Assembly (NCBI GenBank): GCA_938023035.1
Contig: CALIDI010000031.1
Span: forward strand, 1 to 64,000
Direction of reading: 5' to 3'
Source of the DNA: an uncultured Leptolyngbyaceae cyanobacterium
Lineage (GTDB): Bacteria; Cyanobacteriota; Cyanobacteriia; Leptolyngbyales; Leptolyngbyaceae
Length of the DNA: 64,000 nucleotides
Shown here: positions 54,453 through 63,089 of the stretch, one piece after another
How positions within the stretch are numbered: position 1 is the first letter of the stretch
Layout of the letters: each line of letters opens with the position of its first letter
Made by a program: the position numbers and the translations under genes
The notes under the pieces: model-generated
What the model was told of the DNA's origin: nothing
Database searches by the model: none
Seen by the model: only the letters and a program-made list of their open reading frames with translations

Positions 54453-55715
54453 ATGACCGTAAATCTCCTTCAGACGTTTCCTGATCCCGTCACTGCTGCC
54501 CAGCTTGCCCATGGCGCTTCGATTCATTTGGGCATGACAAAGGGGGGTGACCGCACTCAAGCGGTTCATGCTATTGCTGACGCTATTAGGCGGTATCAGG
54601 ATGAGATCCTGGAGGCAAATACGTTAGACCTAGAGGCCAGTCGGGAGATGGCAGTACCCGATTTAATGCTGGAATGGCTGAAACTTACGCCAGAACGGCT
54701 GCAAGCAACGGTGCAGTTACTTCATCGCCTGAGTGATTTGCCGGATCCCATTGGGCGAATTATGAGCACAACCCATCAGATTGAGCATTGTCAGACTTAC
54801 TCTCAACTGATGCCCCTCGGGGTGATTGCCTTTATCTATGAATCGTTGCCTGAGTTGGGGGCGATCGCAACTGGGCTATGCCTGAAAACTGGGAACAGCA
54901 TTATCTTGAAGGGGGGGAGCGAGGCTAGCTACTCGAATCAACTGATTGCCCAAGCGATTCGAGCAGGGATTGAGGAGGTTGACTTACCAGAGGGTTGTTT
55001 TCAAATGTTACCCTCTGACCAGGGCACCTCGATTCGAGATTTAGTTGTACAAGACCAATATGTGAACCTTATTATTCCCTACGGGAGAGCAGGTTTAGTG
55101 CAGCAGGTCACGCGTCAAGCCACTGCACCGGTGCTGCGCTCGGCCATTGGTAACTGTTATCTTTACTGGTCTCCTTCTGGGGGACTAGATGCTGTGCGCC
55201 ACATTATTCTAGATAGCCATTATGGCGAGCCAGATCCTGTGAATGCGATTGAAAAGGTGCTGGTGCATCGCGGCCATTCACCGTCTTCTCTGACAATGTT
55301 GTGGAATAGTCTGCGGGAACGAGGGTTTGAAATTCGCGGGGATGCATGTCTAGTGCAAGAATTTGCGGATTTGCGACTGGCGGAAGAAGTGGAATGGCGG
55401 CATCCCTACCTAGGCAAGATTGTGGCGTTTAAGGTTGTGGATACGATGGAAGCTGCGATCGCCTGGATTAATTTGCACAGCAGTGGGCATGCGGATTGCT
55501 TAGTGACCGAATCTTACCAGGAGAGCCGTCAGTTTGCCTTGAGTATTAACAGTGCCTCGACTTACATTAACGCTTCCCCACGATTTATGCGTAACTCCAA
55601 ACGGGGTGAAGTTTTTCTAGGGATGTCCAGCCAGAAGGGGTTGCGCCGAGGCCCAATTGGGATGCAAACCTTGACAACCTTAAAGCACATCGTCCAGGGA
55701 ACGGGGCAGGTTTAG
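54453..55715 (+). CDS. proA: Glutamate-5-semialdehyde dehydrogenase (gamma-glutamyl phosphate reductase)
   Basis: A 420-residue ALDH-fold enzyme that reduces gamma-glutamyl phosphate in proline synthesis. Seen: PLGVIAFIYESLPELGAIATGLCLKTGNSIILKGG, IIPYGRAG, and NSASTYINASPRFMRNSKRGEVFLGMS. The catalytic Cys region lies at GNCYLYW, a Tyr-containing variant. Its partner proB is not adjacent. A hairpin follows at 55854. Confidence 0.95.
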   Translation: MTVNLLQTFPDPVTAAQLAHGASIHLGMTKGGDRTQAVHAIADAIRRYQDEILEANTLDLEASREMAVPDLMLEWLKLTPERLQATVQLLHRLSDLPDPIGRIMSTTHQIEHCQTYSQLMPLGVIAFIYESLPELGAIATGLCLKTGNSIILKGGSEASYSNQLIAQAIRAGIEEVDLPEGCFQMLPSDQGTSIRDLVVQDQYVNLIIPYGRAGLVQQVTRQATAPVLRSAIGNCYLYWSPSGGLDAVRHIILDSHYGEPDPVNAIEKVLVHRGHSPSSLTMLWNSLRERGFEIRGDACLVQEFADLRLAEEVEWRHPYLGKIVAFKVVDTMEAAIAWINLHSSGHADCLVTESYQESRQFALSINSASTYINASPRFMRNSKRGEVFLGMSSQKGLRRGPIGMQTLTTLKHIVQGTGQV

Positions 55716-55853
55716 AGGCTGTTTTCAAGGTCGATCTCTTAGTAGCCCTGACGACTCAAGCCGCACTGATGCAGATAGACAAAACCTGCCGATGCAAGGG
55801 ATTGAAAACCTGAATTTGATTGAGACTGCGTCAAGCGAGGGGATTCAATCTGG

Positions 55854-55877
55854 CTCCCACTCTCCCTTGGTGGGAGA
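55854..55877 (+). terminator. Hairpin downstream of proA
   Basis: CTCCCAC (55854-55860) pairs with GTGGGAG (55870-55876), or alternatively TCTCCC (55861-55866) pairs with GGGAGA (55872-55877). No T-run follows. It is similar in layout to intergenic CTCTCCC...GGGAGAG elements common in cyanobacteria. Confidence 0.35.
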
Positions 55878-55930
55878 AAGGGCTAGGGGATTAGGATATA
55901 TGCCAGTTCAGAAGTTGCGGCCTTGCTATA

Positions 55931-57148
55931 CTAGGCGCTTCTGAGGGCTACAATTGGGTCGAGTTTAGCGGCCTGGCGAGCGGGAAACACGCCGAAGAAG
56001 AGGCCAATTCCCCCTGAAACGCTAACTGCTAGCGCGATCGCCAAGGGAGAAACGCTGGCCTTGAGGGGAGTCAGAGCGCTTACGGCCAAAATTCCCCCAA
56101 CGCCAACGCCAGTTCCCACAAGCCCACCTACAGAGGCCAAAATCACTGCCTCAATCATAAATTGCACCAAGATATCTTGCTGCGTGGCTCCGATCGCCTT
56201 ACGCAACCCGATTTCGGGCGTCCGCTCGGTAACAGAAACCAGCATAATATTCATAATGCCAATCCCACCTACCAACAGCGAAATACCCGCGATCGCAGCC
56301 AGCATTGCCGTTAAGCCACCGGTAATGGTGCCAACAATCCGCAAAATATCCTTTTGGGTTTGCACCGTAAAGTCATCATTATCGGTAATCTTATGGCGCA
56401 GACGTAATAGGTTTGCGACCTGAAACTCTGCTGCTGGAATGCTTTGCTCATCTTTCGCCGCAATTGAAATAAAGGTGAGATCGAGACCATAGGGAGAGGT
56501 GCGCCCCGTGAGTCGGTTCGCATGGGTCGTGATGGGGATATAGGCGGCATCATCCTGGTTGTTTCCCAAGAAAGCCCCCTTGGGTTGCATTACCCCAATC
56601 ACCTGAAAGCCAATCCCTTTGATTCGAACCTGCTCACCAATCGGGTCGCGGTTACCAAAAAAGCGCGTTGCTAGGTCAGAGCCGAGGGCCACGACCTGGG
56701 TATTTCGCTCCACATCTTGGTTAGAAATAAACCGCCCCCTCGCCATATCAAAACTGCGAACCGAGAGAAACTCTGGCGTAGTGCCCACAATGAGCGAACT
56801 GGTATTGAGATTCTGATACACCACCGGGAACTGATTTTGACGCTGTGCTGCCACCCCTGCAACAGAGGGTACCTGCGAGGCGATCGCCTTGGCATCTTCA
56901 AACACTAGGGTTTTAGGCAGGTCAAAGGTGCGGTTGCGGGCTTCCCGTGCGCCTGGACTGACAAACAACACATTCGGCCCTAGGGATTCAAACTGCTCAG
57001 AGGCCAATCGCTGTGCCCCCTGACCAACACCAATCATCCCAATTACAGAGGCATTGCCGATGATAATGCCGAGCATGGTGAGTGTACTGCGGAGCTTATT
57101 GGCGGTCAGCGTCTTAAACGCCATTTGGGTGCTTTCAAGAATATCCAT
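55931..57148 (-). CDS. MacB/DevC-like ABC transporter permease
   Basis: A 405-residue permease. Membrane helix near the N-terminus (LTMLGIIIGNASVIGMIGVG), a MacB_PCD-type periplasmic domain (about 50-250), then FtsX-type helices at about 265-400 (LTAMLAAIAGISLLVGGIGIMNIMLVSVTER; LASVGGLVGTGVGVGGILAV; ALAVSVSGGIGLFFGVFPA). It should pair with a MacB/LolD-type ATPase to drive export through a HlyD adaptor. No ATPase domain is fused or adjacent. ATG at 57148 is preferred over 57184. Last gene of the regulator-adaptor-permease block. Confidence 0.9.
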   Translation of the reverse strand: MDILESTQMAFKTLTANKLRSTLTMLGIIIGNASVIGMIGVGQGAQRLASEQFESLGPNVLFVSPGAREARNRTFDLPKTLVFEDAKAIASQVPSVAGVAAQRQNQFPVVYQNLNTSSLIVGTTPEFLSVRSFDMARGRFISNQDVERNTQVVALGSDLATRFFGNRDPIGEQVRIKGIGFQVIGVMQPKGAFLGNNQDDAAYIPITTHANRLTGRTSPYGLDLTFISIAAKDEQSIPAAEFQVANLLRLRHKITDNDDFTVQTQKDILRIVGTITGGLTAMLAAIAGISLLVGGIGIMNIMLVSVTERTPEIGLRKAIGATQQDILVQFMIEAVILASVGGLVGTGVGVGGILAVSALTPLKASVSPLAIALAVSVSGGIGLFFGVFPARQAAKLDPIVALRSA

Positions 57149-57383
57149 AGGTGGCCAAAGAAAAAACAAATAACCGAAATCCATGAAATGGGTTAAGTCC
57201 TCACACCAGTCACTGAATGATTGCTTTGCTCAGAAAGCCCAAGACACAACCAAGTGTGCAACCGCCAATGCTGAATAGGCTTGCTGAGTTGCGGTTGCCA
57301 TAGGAAACATCGCGACTGCGATAACGCTTCAACCAACCCAAGAAGACTTGACCCTAATCAGTCTCTTTCGCCAGCGGTTTCTA

Positions 57384-58730
57384 CTATTTTTGCTCCAGGC
57401 CTTTGACAATATCATCTAGCTTGACCCCCGTCGGTAACTCAACATAAACGCGATCGCCAGAACCCAGCCCCTCCAAAATCTGGGTTTGGTTACCAATGCT
57501 TGGCCCAATCGTTACCGCTTGAAACCGGGGCCTGCGATTGGCTCCCACCACCAGCACCCCAGTTTGGCCCCGATTCGTGACAATTGCCACTGTTGGCACA
57601 ATCAAAGCATTGTCAAGCTGACGGCCTAAAAAGGTGAGATCCGCATTCATTCCAGAGCGCAGTTGATCTAAGCCCGTCGTAATCTTGACCCGTACCTGAA
57701 AGAAGGTGACATTCTGCTCAACAACGGCCTCAGGTGCAATCAGGCGAACCGTTCCCTTAAAAACTCGATCTGGGTAAGCATCCGCGCGAATCTCAACCTC
57801 CTGGTTAAGATGAATCTGGCCAATATCTACCTCTGGGACTTTTGCCAGCACTTCTAGGTCACTGGCCAGGGCCACAATTGAGGTGGAGGTGGCCGAGGTG
57901 GTGGAAGAAGCCGAAGTTGTCGGGGTGACAAACGCCCCCTCCGTCGCATATTTCTGCGTAATGATGCCGGCAAAGGGTGCCCGAATCACTGTATCTGCCA
58001 GTTGGGTTTCAATGGATTGTAGGCGCGCTTGAGCGGCCGCCACCTGAGCGGCGGCCTGATCGATCTCTTGTACCCGAGCACCATTGCGTTGCTGCTCTAA
58101 CTGGGCCTGGGTATTGCGCAGTCGCGCTTCGGCTTGGGCTAAACTGGCACGAGCACTGCGCTCTTCGTTCAGTACTTCATCCAAGCGATCGCGGCTGATG
58201 GCTCCATCACTGTAAAGTGCACGGTTACGCTGGACGCGGGTGCTGGCTAAGTTGAGCCGCTCCTGAGCCGCCTGCACTTCTGCTCTGGCCTGCTGCACTG
58301 ACTGCTCTGCCTGCGCGATCGCTTCTGGGCGACTCCCCGCTTCCACGAGAGAAAGATTCGCAGTTGCCTGCGCGACTTCGGCTAAAACACGATTACGCTC
58401 TGCCTGCAAATCTTGATTTTCCATCCGGGCAATCACCTGACCTTGCTGCACCCGATCGCCTTGCTCCACCAGAAGGGCCAGCAAACGACCAGAAGTTTTA
58501 GGGCTGAGGTTGACCGTGCGCACGGGCACAATTGAACCCGTTGCCCCAATCCGCACGGTTAAATCCCTTTGCTCGGCGGCGACAGTCAGAGCTTCGAGGT
58601 TATCGCGCCCTGGCCTTGTGCGCAGCACTTGCGAACCGACCAGGGTAACCCCAACCAAACCAGCCGCCGATAGGCCAATCATCCAGGGAGCTGCCCCTTT
58701 GGAAACCTTACCAATGAGAGGAAGTTGCAT
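57384..58730 (-). CDS. HlyD/MFP-family efflux adaptor protein
   Basis: A 448-residue periplasmic adaptor with an N-terminal membrane anchor (MIGLSAAGLVGVTLVGSQVL). It has split biotinyl-lipoyl-like halves (LALLVEQGDRVQQGQVIARM and VIRAPFAGIITQKYATEGAF), a long coiled-coil hairpin at about 110-235 rich in Ala/Gln/Arg, and a beta-barrel domain (AEVDIGQIHLNQEVEIRADAYPD). It is the fusion partner for the MacB-like permease. The ATPase and outer-membrane factor must come from elsewhere. Confidence 0.92.
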   Translation of the reverse strand: MQLPLIGKVSKGAAPWMIGLSAAGLVGVTLVGSQVLRTRPGRDNLEALTVAAEQRDLTVRIGATGSIVPVRTVNLSPKTSGRLLALLVEQGDRVQQGQVIARMENQDLQAERNRVLAEVAQATANLSLVEAGSRPEAIAQAEQSVQQARAEVQAAQERLNLASTRVQRNRALYSDGAISRDRLDEVLNEERSARASLAQAEARLRNTQAQLEQQRNGARVQEIDQAAAQVAAAQARLQSIETQLADTVIRAPFAGIITQKYATEGAFVTPTTSASSTTSATSTSIVALASDLEVLAKVPEVDIGQIHLNQEVEIRADAYPDRVFKGTVRLIAPEAVVEQNVTFFQVRVKITTGLDQLRSGMNADLTFLGRQLDNALIVPTVAIVTNRGQTGVLVVGANRRPRFQAVTIGPSIGNQTQILEGLGSGDRVYVELPTGVKLDDIVKGLEQK

Positions 58731-58753
58731 TGCCTTTTGCCAATGAAAAGTGA

Positions 58754-59290
58754 TTAAGCAGTGGTCGGGTCTCGGTGCTTTTGACGACGTTCTTGTTCCC
58801 AGCGCTCTAGCATGGCAGGGAGTTCTCGTTTACAGAAGGCGTGCATGTCGTACATCTCTTCTAGGCGCGATCGCAGATGTTCTGGTTGATCGTGAAGTAG
58901 CTCTAGCCCGCGCTCGGCAATTGCCAAAAAGGCTGAATTTTGGGCAATGCGCAGGCGCATAATCTCAGACCAGGAGTGAGGCTTAATCCGAAAGTAATCC
59001 CGACGTTGGCCCGGCAGACTAAAGCGTTCAATTAACCCGATTTGTATCAGCAAACGCGTCATCGTACTGATTGAACCCTTACTGGCTTGCAACACCTTAG
59101 CTAACTCGCTATGGGATTGATAAACCGGATCAGAAATCAGCAGCCAGCCAAAAATTCGCCCTGCCATGCGAGGGAGACCGACCATTTCAAACAGCACACT
59201 GACATCCTCGATGTAATGACGCTGCTCAAATGAAGATGAATCAGGCGAGTCAGCCGCTGTAGTTGTTTGAGATGGGGCAGAAAGGTTCAT
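58754..59290 (-). CDS. GbsR/MarR-family transcriptional regulator
   Basis: A 178-residue winged-helix regulator. Seen: LFEMVGLPRMAGRIFGWLLISDP (helix 1-2), LAKVLQASKGSISTMTRLLIQIGLIERFSLPGQRRDYFRI (recognition helix and wing), and a C-terminal dimerisation helix. It lies 23 bases upstream of the adaptor gene, so it is the first gene of the efflux operon and probably its repressor. ATG at 59290 is preferred over the GTG-type start at 59365. TTCAG-repeat sequences in front of it are candidate operators. Confidence 0.88.
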   Translation of the reverse strand: MNLSAPSQTTTAADSPDSSSFEQRHYIEDVSVLFEMVGLPRMAGRIFGWLLISDPVYQSHSELAKVLQASKGSISTMTRLLIQIGLIERFSLPGQRRDYFRIKPHSWSEIMRLRIAQNSAFLAIAERGLELLHDQPEHLRSRLEEMYDMHAFCKRELPAMLERWEQERRQKHRDPTTA

Positions 59291-59360
59291 ACTTTGAAGA
59301 TAGCACGTGTGTTCAGAAATTACTGAACATTCTGAATCAACTGAATAACGGATTTCCCCA
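59291..59360 (-). promoter_or_regulatory. Candidate operator array in front of the efflux regulator
   Basis: On the minus strand TTCAG occurs three times at 9-base intervals, then a TTTCTGAAC. A perfect inverted repeat GTTCAG-N6-CTGAAC lies at 59311-59328. Spacing and position fit an autoregulatory operator of the GbsR/MarR protein. Confidence 0.45.
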
Positions 59361-59888
59361 ATCATTGGAGCGGTTTTTCCTCCCCAATCAGATTGAGTTC
59401 AAAGCTTGCGATTTTCCACGGGTAAGTTAAGTGGGTGCAATTAAATAGAAGGCGTAGAAGGCATGAGCAGAGCAAGGGTGGAGGGGGGAAACTCCTGCCT
59501 GGGGGCGTAGCCTCCAAACCCCTTTCTTACAACGCATTAGAGTTGGCTACTGAGAACTGTCTGTCTGAACTGAAACAGGGTTTATCTCTTTTTTCGACGC
59601 TCCCGTGTTAACAGTGAGAAATGCGACTTACGTTCCTTTTCTGAGTTCTCAAACAACTCAAAGGCTGCGATTTGCTTGAGACCAAGCATCACAAAGCATT
59701 GAGAATGTGCCATTTCCCTTTTTCTTTTAGCGATAAGCTTTTAAGTTTCAGGGCTGAACCTTTGAGCCAAGGCCCCTTTCTCTTAATCGTTGCATTCCAC
59801 CTCAGGTTGCCAGTTCTGTAAACAATGCTTTACAAAAGTATACTTTACTAAGAAAAACTAAGAAAACTGTCAGCAGGCCAGGAGAGCT
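59361..59888. other. Divergent intergenic region upstream of the CadD-like gene
   Basis: About 530 bases. It holds the operator-like repeats listed separately at 59817-59846 and a G/C-run segment near 59475-59525. No gene seen. Confidence 0.45.
59817..59846 (+). promoter_or_regulatory. Overlapping palindromes upstream of the CadD-like gene
   Basis: TGTAAA-N6-TTTACA (59817-59834) directly abuts the 12-bp palindrome AAAGTATACTTT (59835-59846). They lie about 45-70 bases before the CadD-like ATG, where a metal-responsive or other regulator could bind. Confidence 0.4.
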
Positions 59889-60536
59889 ATGGGTTGGTTT
59901 ATTGGGGCGATCGCCGTAGCTACATCAGCATTTATCGCCACAAATTTGGATGATATCGTTGTCCTGGTGATCTTTTTCTCCCAGGTTTCTGCTTGGTTTC
60001 GTCCTCACCATATCCTGATAGGCCAGTACCTGGGTTTTTCCGTTTTGGTGTTGGCCAGTTTGCCGGGTTATCTGGGGCGACAGGTGATTCCAGAAGCTTG
60101 GCTCAGTTGGTTGGGGGTGATTCCCATTGGGATGGGGATGTGGCTGCTATTGCAGCAGGACATGGATGAAACTGATGCCGATACGCTCCACTGGGTCTCT
60201 GAGCCAAGAGCAACAACAAAAAAAGTTCGGTGGAAACAAGTTCTGAGACGGTTGATTGCACCCGAAAGTCTCCAGGTTGCGGCAGTGACGGTCGCCAATG
60301 GAGGAGACAACATTAGTATCTATGTGCCCTTATTCGCTAGTACAAATGGGGCAGAGTTGGTTATCACCCTGGCTGTTTTTTATCTCTTAACGGCAGTGGA
60401 AAACGGGGCTGCCTATTGGGTGGCCTCTCACCCGGCGATCGCCTCCCTGATTCGTCGCTACGGTCAACGCCTGGTGCCCTTCGTCCTTATCGGTCTGGGT
60501 TTCTTCATCCTGACAGAACCTTGGTTATCTCGATAG
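59889..60536 (+). CDS. CadD-like cadmium resistance / cation transporter
   Basis: A 215-residue membrane protein with about five to six helices. Seen: AIAVATSAFIATNLDDIVVLVIFF with the family's NLDD, VLVLASLPGYLG, LSWLGVIPIGMGMWLLL, and VTVANGGDNISIYVPLFA. CadD proteins confer cadmium tolerance in Gram-positive bacteria; in cyanobacteria the ion is not established. A short hydrophilic loop containing DMDETDADTLHW precedes the second half. A terminator follows. Confidence 0.87.
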   Translation: MGWFIGAIAVATSAFIATNLDDIVVLVIFFSQVSAWFRPHHILIGQYLGFSVLVLASLPGYLGRQVIPEAWLSWLGVIPIGMGMWLLLQQDMDETDADTLHWVSEPRATTKKVRWKQVLRRLIAPESLQVAAVTVANGGDNISIYVPLFASTNGAELVITLAVFYLLTAVENGAAYWVASHPAIASLIRRYGQRLVPFVLIGLGFFILTEPWLSR

Positions 60537-60603
60537 GAAACAGGCGACCAGAAAGCCCTGGCGAAACCAGAAGACAATGGACTGGTAAAGACCTTGGGAA
60601 GTG

Positions 60604-60634
60604 GCTAGCCCACAAACGACCGGCTGGCTTTTTT
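60604..60634 (+). terminator. Rho-independent terminator of the CadD-like gene
   Basis: GCTAGCC (60604-60610) pairs with GGCTGGC (60622-60628), one G-U pair, followed by six T (60629-60634). Confidence 0.65.
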
Positions 60635-61010
60635 CTATGGGATATCCGAATTAATTGCGTTCAGCTATGGATTCGCCTGAATCTCATCAGATTGAACGCA
60701 GCGCTCTGGATGGTAGCATAAAGCACACATTGCGATTGCAACTTGGTCATAATGTAAAATTTACATCCTTAGGCAGTGTTTATCTTTGAGTTTGCGCAAG
60801 CGTTAGCACTACCTTGAAGTAGAGATTAAGCAAGACACAGCCATCCTGATTGATTTAGGAATGTGGCGACAGGAACGTTTTGCTAGCGCACAGGCGAGCT
60901 GCCCAAGCGAGGTTTACAGCGACGCAGATGCGCTGGTTTTCTTCATGAAATTTGATTCGCCATTGCCAGGGAATGGTCATTGATACTTTTGCTAACAGGG
61001 AGTTTTTACT
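60635..61010. other. Intergenic region before the desaturase cluster
   Basis: About 375 bases, no gene supported. CAGGGAG at about 60998 serves as the ribosome binding site for the desaturase GTG start. No RNA gene recognised. Confidence 0.4.
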
Positions 61011-61988
61011 GTGGTTCCCCACTCGACTCAATGTTCTGACGGTGCTCCGGAATGCTCTGAGGTTGTACCTGTCTCAACCTGGAGTCATCCCCGTCAGATT
61101 TTGTCTGCCCAGGTACTGGCTACGCTCAATCAACGGTCTAATGTTAAGGGCTTTGTGCACCTGTTGGGGCACCTCGCTATTTTGGCGGTTAGTGGGTATT
61201 TATGGGCAACGCAGCCCCACTGGGCGATCGCGCTTCCAGCGCTAGTTGTCTACGGCTTTGGTATTGCTACCATGTTTGCCCCATTACATGAGTGCGTCCA
61301 TCGTACGGCTTTTGCAAGCCAGGGGTTAAATGATGCGGTGGCCTGGTTGGCTGGTTTATTGTCTTTTTATAACAGCACCTTCTATCGCCGCTACCATAAG
61401 TGGCATCATCGCTATACGCAAATTCCTGGCAAAGATCCGGAGTTAGATGATCCAAAGCCGACAACCTTGAGGGCCTACCTTTTGGAGTTGAGTGGCCTAC
61501 CCTGGTGGCTGGGAAAACTGCGGGGGCACAGCAAAATTGCCCTGGGAAGAGTAGAAGATTATCCCTATCTATCTCAAACAGGGGCGAGCGAGGCGATTCG
61601 CTCAACCCGGCTACAACTTGCCGTCTATGGGGGGGCAATCGCCCTTTCTGTGGCGGCTGGCCACCCCTGGGCCGTTTGGCTTTACTGGGTATTGCCCCTA
61701 GCCGTGGGCCAACCCCTGCTGCGGTTCATTTTGCTGGCAGAGCATACGGGTTGCAGTCAGGATAACAACCCCCTTACAAATACTCGTACAACCTTTACCC
61801 TGCCGCCGCTACGCTTTTTGATGTGGAATATGCCTTATCATACCGAGCACCATCTTTACCCGTCGATTCCGTTTCATGCTCTGGCTGAAGCCCATCGGCA
61901 GCTTCGACCTAACCTTGCCCATGTCGCCACTGGTTATCTTCAGGTAAACCGGCAAATTATTGCAAACTTGCGGCAGCCAGCCGTATGA
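61011..61988 (+). CDS. Membrane fatty acid desaturase family protein
   Basis: A 325-residue di-iron membrane enzyme. The three His boxes are seen: HECVH (about 93), HKWHH (about 129) and HTEHH (about 283). Membrane helices flank them (FVHLLGHLAILAVSGYLW; LPALVVYGFGIATMF; LQLAVYGGAIALSVAAG; WAVWLYWVLPLAVG). GTG start with CAGGGAG upstream; the first 40 residues are polar. The substrate is not evident. It overlaps the MetX-like hydrolase by 4 bases (ATGA), so the two are translationally coupled. Confidence 0.87.
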   Translation: MVPHSTQCSDGAPECSEVVPVSTWSHPRQILSAQVLATLNQRSNVKGFVHLLGHLAILAVSGYLWATQPHWAIALPALVVYGFGIATMFAPLHECVHRTAFASQGLNDAVAWLAGLLSFYNSTFYRRYHKWHHRYTQIPGKDPELDDPKPTTLRAYLLELSGLPWWLGKLRGHSKIALGRVEDYPYLSQTGASEAIRSTRLQLAVYGGAIALSVAAGHPWAVWLYWVLPLAVGQPLLRFILLAEHTGCSQDNNPLTNTRTTFTLPPLRFLMWNMPYHTEHHLYPSIPFHALAEAHRQLRPNLAHVATGYLQVNRQIIANLRQPAV

Positions 61989-63010
61989 GTGAGGCGCTCA
62001 ACTGCTTTGTGTTACCAAACTTCACTCTCCAGTGTGGTGCGGTGTTGCCTGAGGCTCATTTGGTCTATCAAACCTATGGGGAGCTAAGCCGCGATCGCAG
62101 CAATGTGATTCTCTATCCCACCTCCTACGGGGCACAGCATTGGGATATCGACTGGCTTATTGATCCAGACGGCATTCTCGATCCCAGTCGCTGGTTTATC
62201 GTCGTGCCCAATATGTTTGGCAATGGTCTCTCTAGCTCGCCCAGCAATTGTGCTGATTGCCGTTTGAGTGAGACCGGTTTCTGGTTTAGCCATTGGGATA
62301 ATGTCCGCGCTCAGGAGCAATTGCTACGGCAGGTCTTTGGCATTGAGTATTTAGACCTGGTATATGGTTGGTCGATGGGGGCGCAGCAGGCTTATCACTG
62401 GGGAGCCATCTATCCCAATCGGGTCAAGCGGATTGTCGCTCTCTGTGGCACGGCTCGAACCACAGAACATAATCGCCTGTTTCTCCAAAGTCTACGGTTG
62501 GCGTTGACAACTGACCCAGCCTGGAATGGCACTTGTTTTGAAGCTCTGCCCGAGCGAGGTTATCGTGCCTTTGCCTACACCTACGCCAGTTGGGCGGCTT
62601 CCCAGGCATTTTACCGCGATCGCCTCTATACCAAGCTGGGGTATGACTCCCTAGAAACCTACATTCAGAAAGCGTGGGAACCCAGCTATCGCCGCCGTGA
62701 CCCCCATGACTTGCTGGCGATGATTGATACTTGGCTACGGTGTGACATTGGCAACCATCCCCGCTTTCAAGGAGATTACTTGGCCGCGTTGCAGGCGATT
62801 CAAGCAAAAACGTTGGTCATGGCAAGCACAACGGATTTGTACTTTCCCCCAGAAGATTGTCAACGGGAGGCAGCCCACATTCCAGGGGCGGTTTATCGCT
62901 CGATTCCGTCGATTTGGGGGCATCGGGCGGGGAACCCTTACCAAAATCCAGAAGATGCGGCGACGATTCGAGCAGCGGTGCAGGCCTGGTTAGAAGAGCC
63001 GCTGTCGTAA
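61985..63010 (+). CDS. MetX-like alpha/beta hydrolase (homoserine O-acetyltransferase family)
   Basis: A 341-residue alpha/beta hydrolase fold enzyme. The nucleophile elbow is GWSMGAQQAY (Ser about 132), with the acid residue in STTDLYFPPED (Asp about 284) and the His in IWGHRAGNP (about 313). It resembles MetX, but the homoserine-binding NGDNWV-type and conserved GGSMGG elements are replaced (PNMFGNGLSSSP; GWSMG), so it may be an acyltransferase or hydrolase on another substrate. It sits between the desaturase and a type III glutamine synthetase gene, 79 bases upstream of the latter. Confidence 0.78.
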   Translation: MSEALNCFVLPNFTLQCGAVLPEAHLVYQTYGELSRDRSNVILYPTSYGAQHWDIDWLIDPDGILDPSRWFIVVPNMFGNGLSSSPSNCADCRLSETGFWFSHWDNVRAQEQLLRQVFGIEYLDLVYGWSMGAQQAYHWGAIYPNRVKRIVALCGTARTTEHNRLFLQSLRLALTTDPAWNGTCFEALPERGYRAFAYTYASWAASQAFYRDRLYTKLGYDSLETYIQKAWEPSYRRRDPHDLLAMIDTWLRCDIGNHPRFQGDYLAALQAIQAKTLVMASTTDLYFPPEDCQREAAHIPGAVYRSIPSIWGHRAGNPYQNPEDAATIRAAVQAWLEEPLS

Positions 63011-63089
63011 GAAGTACTAAGCTGCCAGGAAACGGACAGGCTGCTGCCAGATTTGATGGGTTTGCGTTTTGCAAAGGTAGGAATAACCA

